Assembly (NCBI RefSeq): GCF_014203955.1
Contig: NZ_JACHKA010000001.1
Location: 1,674,001 to 1,738,000 of the forward strand
Reading direction: 5' to 3'
Origin: Sphingobium lignivorans
GTDB lineage: Bacteria; Pseudomonadota; Alphaproteobacteria; Sphingomonadales; Sphingomonadaceae
DNA length: 64,000 nt
The notes beneath the pieces are model-generated. The model did not search any database. It saw only the letters and a program-made list of their open reading frames with translations, and was not told where the DNA came from. The position numbers and the translations under genes were made by a program. Below are positions 8,345 to 16,530 of this stretch, in pieces. How positions within the stretch are numbered: the first letter of the stretch is position 1; the number at the start of each line of letters is the position of its first letter.

Positions 8345-10428
8345 GCGGGCTCGCAAGGATGCGAACGGGTGGGGCGCGGGGAGTCCCTCTCACGCGTCTG
8401 CTGGCCGCCTTCTGCCTGCTGACGATCTCCGCTGCCGGACTGGCGGCCACCGACAAGGCGGCACCGCCGCAGCCCACGGTTGCCGCCGACACGCTTGACG
8501 CGCTGGCGCGGGACGTGGACCGGCTGGAATCCCTTCGCGCCGTCAAGGATCTCCAGCGACGCTATGCGCATTACAGTCAGTATGGGCTTTGGCGCGAAGT
8601 CGCGAACCTCTTCGCTCGCAATGGCAGGATTGAATGGGGCGACGAGCGGATCGAAGGCGCCGCCGCGATTGCCCGCTGGCTGGAGGCGCGCCACGGTCCG
8701 CGCGGGCTGGCGGCCGGCGCGCTCAACACCGAGTTTCACGACATGCCGCTGGTCAACCTGTCGGCGGACGGCCGGACCGCGGAAGGGCGGTGGGCTGGAC
8801 TGGCGTTTCGCGGCGATGGCAAGGGGCAGGCCCGCATCGAGGGCGGCGTCTACCAGAACCGTTATGTACGCGAGGATGGTCGCTGGAAGATCGCGGCCCT
8901 GCACTATCACCCGCAATATGATGGCGATTATTCCAACGGCTGGCGCAACAGCGGCAATGCCGATCTGCCGATCATTCCCTATCATTTCGATCCGGACAGT
9001 GCCGGCGTGCCCCTGCCGGCCGCCAGCGGCCCGCCGCCGCGCAGCAGCGCCTCGCTGGCCGACCTCTCCGCGCGTGTCTCCAGCCTCAATGACGAGGATG
9101 CCATCCGGAATCTCCAGAACGCTTATGGCTATTATCTCGATCGCCGGATGTGGGATGACGTGGTCGATCTCTTTGCTGCCAATGGCGCGATCGAGATCGC
9201 CGGTGAAGGCCGGTTCGCGGGCCAGCAGGGCGTGCGCACCGCGCTCTCCCGCATGGGGCCGCCGGGCTTGGCGCGCGGCAACCTCAACGACCGCCCGCTA
9301 TTCGACCTGATCGTGCGCGTCGCGCCGGGCGGCCGGGAGGCACGGGCGCGCGGCATCGAGCTCGCGCAGCTCGGTGCGGAAGGCGGCAAGGCGGGCTGGG
9401 AAATCAATGTGATCAGCAGCCGTTTCGTCAAGGACGGCGGCTTGTGGAAGATAAGGGACATCCACATCCAGCCGGTGATGAAGGCGGACTATGCAACGGG
9501 ATGGGGCGGTGGCGCGCTGCCGGGAAGCACCGCATCGCCCCCTATCTTCCTTTCAGACCGCGATCCGGCGACTGGCCCGGCGATCGGCCGGTCACCAGCG
9601 GCTCATGCTCTGAGCCTGGCAGACATACGCCGCCGTTACCAGCGATCGCTCGCCTATGACGGCGCGGAGAATGTCTCGGCCGCCTACGGCTATTATCTCG
9701 ACGATTTCCAATGGTCGAAAATGTCGGCGATCTTCGCGGTCGAAGGGAACAAGCAGTCCCCCTTCGCCGGCTATTATATGAGCCGGGCACGCATCGCAGG
9801 CGCGGCGGATGCTCGCTACGGTGCCCCGCCGGACATGCGCGCGCGCGTCGTCTTCCACTGGCGGATCCAGCCGGTCATCCATGTCTCGCAGGATGGGCGA
9901 TCGGCCTTGCTGCGCACCCGCCTCATTCACTTGCGCACCGGAAAATGGTCGCCCGAGCTGGGCCAGCCGAACGCCGTGGGCTTTCAGGCCGGCATGTATC
10001 CGAACGACCAGCTGGTGCTCGAAGACGGTATCTGGCGGCTCTGGAGCCTGACGATCGACGAGCACTATTTCACGAGTCCCGAATGGAAAGGCGGCTGGGC
10101 AGCGGTGAAGCCGACGTCGCCCGGCTCGGGGGCGGGAGGCAGTCCGCTTCTCAAGACCTATCCGCCCGATTTGGCGATGACCGATCTGGGGATCCGCGCC
10201 GAGGGCTTTCGCGGCGGTACCGGTGCGGCTCTCTACTGGCCGGACATCCTGCCGATGTGGTTCCATTATCGCAATCCGGTGAGCGGGCGGGTGCCGGAGC
10301 GCTACTGGCCGGACTGCGTGCCCTGCGAACGGCTGCCGCAGGCGCGCATGACTCACCACGGCTATCAGATGCCGGAGACGGGGCCGCAGGCTGATGGCGT
10401 GGCGGTGTCCGCGCCACAGGGGCGCTGA
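8341..10428 (+). CDS. Exported triple NTF2/SnoaL-like domain protein (paralogue B)
   Basis: A 695-residue paralogue of the protein at 2199. They share module order, the WxPDCVPCE end and long near-identical stretches such as the one from DILPMWFHYRNPVSGRVP on. A signal peptide lies at about 18-36 (LTRLLAAFCLLTISAAGLAA). Modules are at about 53-211, 242-389 and 432-587. The presumed catalytic pair is kept in module 3 (D454/D455 with H506/H514). Module 2 keeps D267 but has R318 where A has H296, and module 1 lacks both. The CVPC pair is at 659/662. It starts inside the hydrolase stop codon (ATGA). Function unknown; duplication followed by divergence of module 2 is the simplest reading. Confidence 0.82.
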   Translation: MSGLARMRTGGARGVPLTRLLAAFCLLTISAAGLAATDKAAPPQPTVAADTLDALARDVDRLESLRAVKDLQRRYAHYSQYGLWREVANLFARNGRIEWGDERIEGAAAIARWLEARHGPRGLAAGALNTEFHDMPLVNLSADGRTAEGRWAGLAFRGDGKGQARIEGGVYQNRYVREDGRWKIAALHYHPQYDGDYSNGWRNSGNADLPIIPYHFDPDSAGVPLPAASGPPPRSSASLADLSARVSSLNDEDAIRNLQNAYGYYLDRRMWDDVVDLFAANGAIEIAGEGRFAGQQGVRTALSRMGPPGLARGNLNDRPLFDLIVRVAPGGREARARGIELAQLGAEGGKAGWEINVISSRFVKDGGLWKIRDIHIQPVMKADYATGWGGGALPGSTASPPIFLSDRDPATGPAIGRSPAAHALSLADIRRRYQRSLAYDGAENVSAAYGYYLDDFQWSKMSAIFAVEGNKQSPFAGYYMSRARIAGAADARYGAPPDMRARVVFHWRIQPVIHVSQDGRSALLRTRLIHLRTGKWSPELGQPNAVGFQAGMYPNDQLVLEDGIWRLWSLTIDEHYFTSPEWKGGWAAVKPTSPGSGAGGSPLLKTYPPDLAMTDLGIRAEGFRGGTGAALYWPDILPMWFHYRNPVSGRVPERYWPDCVPCERLPQARMTHHGYQMPETGPQADGVAVSAPQGR

Positions 10429-10574
10429 GCCGGGCAGGCAATCACCGGGCTCGGCCGGTCTGCCGATCCTGACGACATGAAGGTGCGTTTTTTGGGCGGC
10501 TCTGCGGCCGGTCATCCCGTGTTTCATTTGCCCGGGCGGGCTTGGCACGAGGCGCCAGTACCCGCTCGGTCGTC

Positions 10575-10601
10575 AGGACCGGGGCGGGCAGTCCCGGTCC
10601 T
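10575..10601. terminator. Hairpin between convergent genes
   Basis: AGGACCGGG (10575-10583) pairs perfectly with CCCGGTCCT (10593-10601) around a 9-base loop, 14 bases past the stop of the minus-strand amidohydrolase. Neither side has a strong T-run. It probably serves as a shared 3' end for both convergent transcripts. The rest of the 10429-10615 gap shows no gene. Confidence 0.55.
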
Positions 10602-10615
10602 TCACTCCCCTGCCA

Positions 10616-11575
10616 TCATTCGAAAGCGGCAGGCGCCTTTTCGTCAGGCAGGCCGATCAGCCGCGCGGCATTGCCGCCGACCAGCCGGCGGATCGCGTCA
10701 TCGTCGAAGCCGAGATCGATGCACAGGCGGATCACCGACCGGAAGCCGGTCACGGGCGTGGGATTGTTGACCTGCCCGAGATCGGAGCCGAGGATCGTCT
10801 GCTCGGTGCCGCCGGCATTGATGACATCGCGCAGTTCCTCATGCGGATAATATTGGAACCGCGAGCCGGGGATGAACATGCACAGCGAATGCTCGATGAA
10901 GGCGCCGGTCCTCGTCAGCTCGGCGATGTCGTCATAGGTCGCGCCGATCGTATAGGTCGGGTGTTGCACCAGGCGGCGCTTCACGCCGCGCTTCTGCGCT
11001 TCCTCGAACAGCGGCCATATCTCGGAAATGTGGAGATGGCCCGCAGACAGCACAGCATCGAACTCGGCGATCTGGTCCAGGATTTCCTTCACCTCGTCCT
11101 TGAGCCGTCCGTCCTCGTCGACGACGGTGAGCATCTTGGGACGGCGCATCCGCACGCTGGTCGGCAGCAGCTCGCCATGGCGGTTCTGCCTGATGTGGTT
11201 CGCGGCCGAGAATGTCGGCATCCAGACCAGCTTGGCGCCGAGTTTCAGACCATGGTCCACGGCATAAGGATTGAGCCCACCCGAGGTGTCGTTCAGTGGC
11301 ACGCCCGAGAGCATCGTTACATCGAGATGAGCGTAATGCGACGAGAGCAGGGCCGTGATCGGTGTGGCCGAATAGAAGTGATCCTTGAACAGCAGCGCGC
11401 GCATGCGCGCATCGGATGCCTCCTGCAGCGCCTCGATATGATCGATCATGCGCGGCATGACCGATGGGCCGCTGTGGCAATGCATGTCAATGGCGCCGAC
11501 GAGTAGCGCGTCGACTCGCTCATCGAGCGTGCTCTGGGGCGCCACCTGCGCCTGGTCGGAATTGGCAGTGGCCAT
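10616..11575 (-). CDS. DUF6282-type amidohydrolase-superfamily protein
   Basis: A 319-residue cytoplasmic protein with a metal-dependent hydrolase (TIM-barrel) pattern: HxH at 32/34 (DMHCHSGPSV), K64/H66 (FKDHFY), H180/H182 (GHLHISE), H205 (QHPTY) and D265 (GSDLGQ). Together these match the metal- and substrate-binding positions of the amidohydrolase superfamily. It resembles the DUF6282 family, whose reactions are poorly known. ATG 11575 has GAGAGGG upstream. It is divergent from the substrate-binding protein gene at 11761 and convergent with paralogue B. Hydrolase or decarboxylase activity on a product of this cluster is inference. Confidence 0.8.
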   Translation of the reverse strand: MATANSDQAQVAPQSTLDERVDALLVGAIDMHCHSGPSVMPRMIDHIEALQEASDARMRALLFKDHFYSATPITALLSSHYAHLDVTMLSGVPLNDTSGGLNPYAVDHGLKLGAKLVWMPTFSAANHIRQNRHGELLPTSVRMRRPKMLTVVDEDGRLKDEVKEILDQIAEFDAVLSAGHLHISEIWPLFEEAQKRGVKRRLVQHPTYTIGATYDDIAELTRTGAFIEHSLCMFIPGSRFQYYPHEELRDVINAGGTEQTILGSDLGQVNNPTPVTGFRSVIRLCIDLGFDDDAIRRLVGGNAARLIGLPDEKAPAAFE

Positions 11576-11760
11576 CAGAAAACCCTCTCTAGCCCGTTTT
11601 GGTCGTTGCGATCGCCAATCTAGAGCGTCACCCGGCCAGCAGAACGGCGGATTTGGGGGTTTCCGTCACGCGAAAAGTCGGTGGCGCCGAGTACTGGTCG
11701 TCCGATTTTGGCGATATCAACCAACACCGGACACTTCCCGCGTGAGGGAAGGAGATGTCG

Positions 11761-12786
11761 ATGTTCCAGGGGAGGATGGGGATGAAAGGACGGAGGCTTT
11801 GGCTTCTGGCAGCGGCGATGGCGGCGACGTCGCTTTCCGGCACGGGCGCGCGCGGGAGCGAGGTCAACCTGCCCGGCGAGGCCATCGCTACAACCCCGGT
11901 GCTCCGCATCGGCATCATCACCTATGCGGGGCCAGGCGGGGGCGAGCGGATCAAGCAGGAACTGGCCCGCATCGGCTATCGCGAGGGCGAGAATGTCGTC
12001 TACCGGGAGTGGGCAGGCAATCGCGACCTTGGCGCCATGGATGGTCATGCCCGCGAACTGGTGGCGTGGCGGCCGGACCTGATCGTTTCCCTGATGACGA
12101 ACGCGCATGTCGCCGTCCAGCGTGCCACGGCCCGGAACCCGATCCCGGTCATCTTCTGGTCCGCGGATCCGCTGGGGACCGGTGTGATCCGCAGTTACCG
12201 GAAGCCCGGCACCAACTTCACGGGTTTCTCCTACGAGCCGCATGTGCAGCTTCTGCAAGTCCGGTTCCTCAAGCAGGCCGTCCCAGGCATCCGGTGCATC
12301 GGGCATCTCTATAACCATACTTACGCTCCCGCGCCCGGGACCCTGCGAGAATTGCAGGCGGCGGGCGCACTGATGAACCTGCCGGTGAAAGTCTATGAAG
12401 TGCTGGAAAGCGAAGGGCTGGAGCCCGCAATCCGCCGCATTCGCGAAGACGGATGTGGCGGCTTCGTGGTCGGGCCGCATGAACTGTTCAACGCAAATGG
12501 CGCACGCATCGGTCGTGCCGCGCTCGATAACGGGCTGGCCGCCGTCAGCATCCAGATCTCGGTCGCGCGTGGCGGCGGTCTGGCGACCTTCGCACCCCCG
12601 TTCGAGCGCGGCTGGGCGGCCATGGCGCTTGTTGCAGATCGGCTGCTCAAGGGAGAGGCGCCGGGCGAAATCCCCATCGAGCGCGGCTTCAAGAGCCCCA
12701 TGACGATCAACCTCAAGGCAGCCTCCGCCCTCGGGCTGACCTTGCCCGACGCCTTGATCGACGAAGCCGACGAGGTCATCCGGTAA
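11761..12786 (+). CDS. Orphan ABC-transporter substrate-binding protein (ABC_sub_bind type)
   Basis: A 341-residue protein resembling the PF04392 family of periplasmic binding proteins (TrpX-like): LRIGIITYAGPGGGERIKQ, LVAWRPDLIVSLMTNAHVAVQ, IPVIFWSADPLGTGVI and NFTGFS are in the expected order. The N-terminus MKGRRLWLLAAAMAATS with a following AR-G region suggests a signal peptide. ATG 11761 has AAGGAG 6 bases upstream; ATG 11782 is an alternative. No permease or ATPase gene is nearby, which is unusual for this family. It may work with a transporter encoded elsewhere, act as a periplasmic sensor, or be a remnant of a lost transporter operon. Confidence 0.85.
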   Translation: MFQGRMGMKGRRLWLLAAAMAATSLSGTGARGSEVNLPGEAIATTPVLRIGIITYAGPGGGERIKQELARIGYREGENVVYREWAGNRDLGAMDGHARELVAWRPDLIVSLMTNAHVAVQRATARNPIPVIFWSADPLGTGVIRSYRKPGTNFTGFSYEPHVQLLQVRFLKQAVPGIRCIGHLYNHTYAPAPGTLRELQAAGALMNLPVKVYEVLESEGLEPAIRRIREDGCGGFVVGPHELFNANGARIGRAALDNGLAAVSIQISVARGGGLATFAPPFERGWAAMALVADRLLKGEAPGEIPIERGFKSPMTINLKAASALGLTLPDALIDEADEVIR

Positions 12787-12809
12787 GAAGCCTGCGTTGC
12801 GCGCGACCT

Positions 12810-13589
12810 TTAAAGTGCCGCGATATAGCCGCCGTCGAGTGCGATCGTGGAGCCGTGGACATAAGCGCCCGCGCGCGAGGCCAGGAAGATACACAGGCCC
12901 TTCACATCGTCCGCCTCGCCGGGGCGTCCCAGCGGGATATGGGCGGCCACGCTGGCCTTCACCGCCTCGGACGTGGTGTCGGTCATGCGCGAGTGAAACG
13001 GACCGGGAGCGATGGCGTTGACGCGGATGCCATCCCGGCCCAGCCGCTTGGCGAGTGAGCGCGTGAGATGATGGAGCGCCGCTTTCGACGCGCCATAGGC
13101 ATGCGCTTCCCAGTTGGGAACATGCAGCCCGCCGATCGACCCGAGATTGATGACGCTGGCATATGTGCCGGGCGCGACGGCGGCGCGCAGCAGTGGCAGG
13201 GCTTGTTGAACAAGGAAGAAGGGCGCGCGGAGATTGACCTCCATGGCGGCGTTCCAGCTCGAAGTGTCGATGGTCTCGATCGGCCCATTGCCGCCCGTGC
13301 CGGCGTTGTTCACGAGGATATCCAGTTTACCTTCACGCTCGCCGAACGCTTCGACAAGCCTGGCCGGACCTTCCGGGTCGGCCAGGTCCGCCACCAGCGG
13401 CAGGCAGGTGCCTCCCGTGGAAGCAGAGAGGTCGGCGGCTATTCCCTGAAGCCGGTCGAAATCCCGGCCGGTGATATAAGTGCGCACGCCACGCTCCGCA
13501 TAACCTTCCGCGATCATCCGGCCGATCCCGCTGGTTCCGCCGGTGATGAGCGCTACTTTCCCAGCCACGTTGAACAGGTCGTCGGCCAT
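12810..13589 (-). CDS. SDR-family NAD(P)-dependent oxidoreductase
   Basis: A 259-residue classical short-chain dehydrogenase. It has TGGTSGIGRMIAEG (TGxxxGxG cofactor loop), DILVNNAG (NNAG), a catalytic Ser in INLGSIGG and YGASKAALHHL (YxxxK), and it ends AGAYVHGSTIALDGGY. It reduces or oxidises an alcohol/ketone; the substrate is unknown. The ATG at 13589 has GGAGGAACCG directly before it, so the longer open frame (to 13784) is not used. The gene converges on the substrate-binding-protein gene and is divergent from the IclR regulator, its likely controller. Confidence 0.92.
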   Translation of the reverse strand: MADDLFNVAGKVALITGGTSGIGRMIAEGYAERGVRTYITGRDFDRLQGIAADLSASTGGTCLPLVADLADPEGPARLVEAFGEREGKLDILVNNAGTGGNGPIETIDTSSWNAAMEVNLRAPFFLVQQALPLLRAAVAPGTYASVINLGSIGGLHVPNWEAHAYGASKAALHHLTRSLAKRLGRDGIRVNAIAPGPFHSRMTDTTSEAVKASVAAHIPLGRPGEADDVKGLCIFLASRAGAYVHGSTIALDGGYIAAL

Positions 13590-13795
13590 CGGTTCCTCCG
13601 TGCGTTTTCGGTCGGCAGGGCTCTGCGCGACGCCATCATGACCGGCAATGGCCTGTTGCATGCTTTCCATCAGGCGGAAACATTCGCTATCAGTATTGCG
13701 TGTCCGCCGCGTGGCGGCAAACTCGCGATCGTCTATCGCAGGGTTCTTGGGAGAGGATGCGCCGGCTGCGGCCGGCGCGCGCAAGGAGGGCTGGC

Positions 13796-14701
13796 ATGGT
13801 CAGCAAGAAACAGGCAGGAGGCGGCTCGATAAGATCGGTTGAGCGTGCGATCGACATATTGATGGCGATGAATCGCCGTCCGTTCTCGACGCTCCATGAT
13901 CTTCACCGCGACACCGGTCTGCCGAAACCCTCGATCGTGCGGCTTTTGCGCACGCTCGAGGCAAAAGGCCTCGCCATGCAATCGTCGAGCTATGGCGCAT
14001 ATCAGCTGCTCAGCGGCGTGAAGTCACTGGCCAGCGGTTTTCATCATGAGCCCGAGATCATCGAGGTCGCGGAGGATATCATGATCGACTTCACCCAGCG
14101 TGAGGGCTGGCCCCTCTCCATGGCGCTGTTCGATCTCAACGCCATGACGGTGCGCGCGTGCACGATCCGGTTCACCGCTCTTTCGCTGGAGCAATCGTCC
14201 CTCAATCGCCGGCTGAGCCTTGTCACCCGCGCATTGGGCCGAGCCTATTTCGCCCATAGCCTGCCGAGCGAGCGAGCCATCCTCCTCTCGATTCTCAAGG
14301 ACAGCAAGGATCCCGAGGATGCCGGCGCGCAGAACGAGGAAACCATCGAGCGCATGGTCGAGGATGTGCTCCAGCGCGGCTATGCGACGCGCGATCCGCT
14401 GATCGATGGCCGGTCATCGACCATCGCTGTGCCCATCCGTCAGCAGTCCCGCGTCGTTGCGACGCTGGGCTTCACATGGATCACGGTCGCCATGTCGCTT
14501 CAAAAGGCGGTGGACAAATATCTGCCGCGGCTGGTCGACACGGCGGAAAGCATCTCCCGCATGATCGAGAGCGGCAATCCGGCGTCGCGCGAGCAGCCCC
14601 GGGCGCAGGGCAGGGCAATTGGCCCGGCGGCGGTGCTGCCGTGCATGTCCGTCAACGAGCTGCCCATCATGGCGGGAGAAATGGCCGGCGGGCGCTCCTG
14701 A
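13796..14701 (+). CDS. IclR-family transcriptional regulator
   Basis: A 301-residue regulator. An N-terminal winged helix-turn-helix (SVERAIDILMAMNRRPFSTLHDLHRDTGLPKPSIVRLLRTLEAKGL) is followed by a GAF-like effector domain ending ATLGFTWITVAMSLQ. IclR proteins typically control aromatic-acid and glyoxylate-type catabolic operons by ligand binding. ATG 13796 is chosen because AAGGAGG lies 6 bases upstream. It lies between the divergent SDR gene and the downstream DUF1330 / FMN-enzyme genes, so both sets are candidate targets (inference). Confidence 0.93.
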   Translation: MVSKKQAGGGSIRSVERAIDILMAMNRRPFSTLHDLHRDTGLPKPSIVRLLRTLEAKGLAMQSSSYGAYQLLSGVKSLASGFHHEPEIIEVAEDIMIDFTQREGWPLSMALFDLNAMTVRACTIRFTALSLEQSSLNRRLSLVTRALGRAYFAHSLPSERAILLSILKDSKDPEDAGAQNEETIERMVEDVLQRGYATRDPLIDGRSSTIAVPIRQQSRVVATLGFTWITVAMSLQKAVDKYLPRLVDTAESISRMIESGNPASREQPRAQGRAIGPAAVLPCMSVNELPIMAGEMAGGRS

Positions 14702-14763
14702 AATGGGGCAGCCGCAGGGGCGGTATCAGTGAAGTCAAAGACAGAAAGACAGGGAGCGGGACC

Positions 14764-15201
14764 ATGAAAGGCAAGGTTTTTCCAGGCGCAGTGCTGGCGC
14801 TGGCGGCGATCGGCTGCATTGCCGCGGTTGGGACGCGGAGCATTGCGCCGGCGAAGGCCGGCAATACCGCGCCTGCTGCCTCGCCCACAGCGAAGGCCTA
14901 TGTCATCGCGGAAATTAGTGTGAAGGATCTCAAGGGATATCGCGACTATGTGGCCGCGGCATTTCCGGTCATCCAGAAATATGGCGGCAAGTTCCTGGTG
15001 CGAGGCGGCACGACCATCGCCGTCGAGGGAGCGCCGCCCGCGGGCCGTATCATGGTGATCGAGTTCGAGAGCCTGGAGCAGGCGAAAAAGTTCGAATATT
15101 CGAAAGACTATACCGACATTGCGCCCTTGCGACATCGCACATCCGACAGCCGGCTGCTGATCGTGGAAGGCACGACGGACGCCGTACGGGACCAGCCCTG
15201 A
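14764..15201 (+). CDS. DUF1330-domain protein with N-terminal export signal
   Basis: A 145-residue protein. Residues 1-32 look like a signal peptide or anchor (MKGKVFPGAVLALAAIGCIAAVG). Residues 44-140 match DUF1330, a ferredoxin-like dimeric alpha/beta-barrel domain: KAYVIAEISVKDLKGYRDYVAAAFPVIQKYGGKFLVRGG and IEFESLEQAKKFEYSKDYTDIAPLRH. DUF1330 proteins are usually short and cytoplasmic, so the exported form is a variation. The biochemical role is not established. The SD is GGGAGCGGG before ATG 14764. It sits 62 bases after the IclR gene and 122 before the FMN enzyme, in one direction. Confidence 0.8.
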   Translation: MKGKVFPGAVLALAAIGCIAAVGTRSIAPAKAGNTAPAASPTAKAYVIAEISVKDLKGYRDYVAAAFPVIQKYGGKFLVRGGTTIAVEGAPPAGRIMVIEFESLEQAKKFEYSKDYTDIAPLRHRTSDSRLLIVEGTTDAVRDQP

Positions 15202-15323
15202 ACCTCCACAGCATGGGGCGCCGCCCGTTCTTGTTCCGCACCGGTGGAATGATCTGGCGCATGGCCGGGTCGGCGACCTGTCGGCTCCACAGGATCGACA
15301 CCTCCCGCAGGAGAGCGCCGTAG

Positions 15324-16472
15324 ATGATTGCCGCTTCCGTTTCCGATTATCGTGAGCTGGCCAGGCGAAGGCTGCCCCGGTTCCTCTTCGACTATATCGA
15401 TGGCGGCTCCTACGCGGAAATCACGTTGCGCCGGAATGTGGACGCGCTGCAGCAGATCGAACTGAGGCAACGCGTGCTGCGCGCGGTCAGCACGGTCGAT
15501 CTTCGCGCGACGTTGTTCGGCCAGCCCTACGCGATGCCGGTTGGCCTCGCGCCCATCGGTCTTGCGGGGCTGACGGCGCGGCGCGGCGAGCGCCAGGCCG
15601 TGCGCGCGGCGGAACATGCGGATATTCCTTTCACGCTTTCCACCGTCGGGGCCTGCACGCTGGAGGAAGTGGCGCAGGCCGCCAGCCGGCCTTTCTGGTT
15701 CCAGCTCTACATGATCCGCGACCGCGCCTTCATGCGGGATCTGCTCGCCCGGGCCCGCAGCCTTGGCTGCTCGGCGCTCATGTTCACCGTGGATATGCCG
15801 CTGCCCGGGAGTCGCTATCGCGATTATCACTCGGGCCTCGCCGGCGCACCGGGACTGCGCGGCGACATGCGCCGCCTGATGCAGGGCCTGCTGCGACCGG
15901 GCTGGGCATTCGATGTCGGCATCATGGGGCGGCCCCACACGCTCGGCAATGTCGCGCCCGTGCTGAAGGGCAAAAGCGGCATCGAGGATTTTCTGGGCTG
16001 GATGAAGAACAACTTCGATCCCTCTTGCAGCTGGAAAGACCTGGATTTCATCCGTTCCGAATGGGATGGGCCGTTGATCATCAAGGGGCTGCTGGATGTG
16101 GAGGATGCGCGCGAGGCAGCCGCTATGGGCGCGGATGGCCTCGTCGTTTCCAACCATGGCGGGCGCCAGCTCGATGGTGTCGCGGCGACGGCCAGCGCCT
16201 TGCCGGGCATCGTCGACGAGGTCGGCGATCGCCTGACGGTGCTGGTCGATGGCGGCGTCCGCTCGGGGCTCGATGTCGTCCGCATGCTCGCCTTGGGCGC
16301 CAAGGGCGTTCTGCTCGGCCGCGCCTGGGCTTATGCCCTCGCGGCGCGCGGTGAAGCTGGGGTCCACCATGTGCTGGAACTCATCGAAGCGGAAATGCGG
16401 GTTGCCATGACGCTGGGCGGCGTCGGGACGATCGCCGGACTGGACCGTGCATCATTGTCCCGCATGGCCTGA
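15324..16472 (+). CDS. FMN-dependent L-2-hydroxyacid dehydrogenase/oxidase
   Basis: A 382-residue member of the LldD / glycolate oxidase family, which oxidises L-2-hydroxyacids (lactate, mandelate, glycolate) to 2-oxoacids. The FMN and catalytic residues expected from the family are present: Y24 (FDYIDGG), Y129 (QLYM), K254 (IIKG), and H278/R281 in [10 protein letters not shown], then DGGVRSG and GAKGVLLGR for phosphate binding. No membrane segment is evident. The electron acceptor is unclear (oxygen, quinone or cytochrome). In this cluster a hydroxyacid formed from the imported compound is a sensible substrate, by inference. Do not equate it with lldD on this evidence. Confidence 0.92.
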   Translation: MIAASVSDYRELARRRLPRFLFDYIDGGSYAEITLRRNVDALQQIELRQRVLRAVSTVDLRATLFGQPYAMPVGLAPIGLAGLTARRGERQAVRAAEHADIPFTLSTVGACTLEEVAQAASRPFWFQLYMIRDRAFMRDLLARARSLGCSALMFTVDMPLPGSRYRDYHSGLAGAPGLRGDMRRLMQGLLRPGWAFDVGIMGRPHTLGNVAPVLKGKSGIEDFLGWMKNNFDPSCSWKDLDFIRSEWDGPLIIKGLLDVEDAREAAAMGADGLVVSNHGGRQLDGVAATASALPGIVDEVGDRLTVLVDGGVRSGLDVVRMLALGAKGVLLGRAWAYALAARGEAGVHHVLELIEAEMRVAMTLGGVGTIAGLDRASLSRMA

Positions 16473-16530
16473 TCGCCGGGTAGAGGCCGATCGGCGCCGG
16501 CCCGCGCCGCCTCGCCAGGTTCTCGTGACT

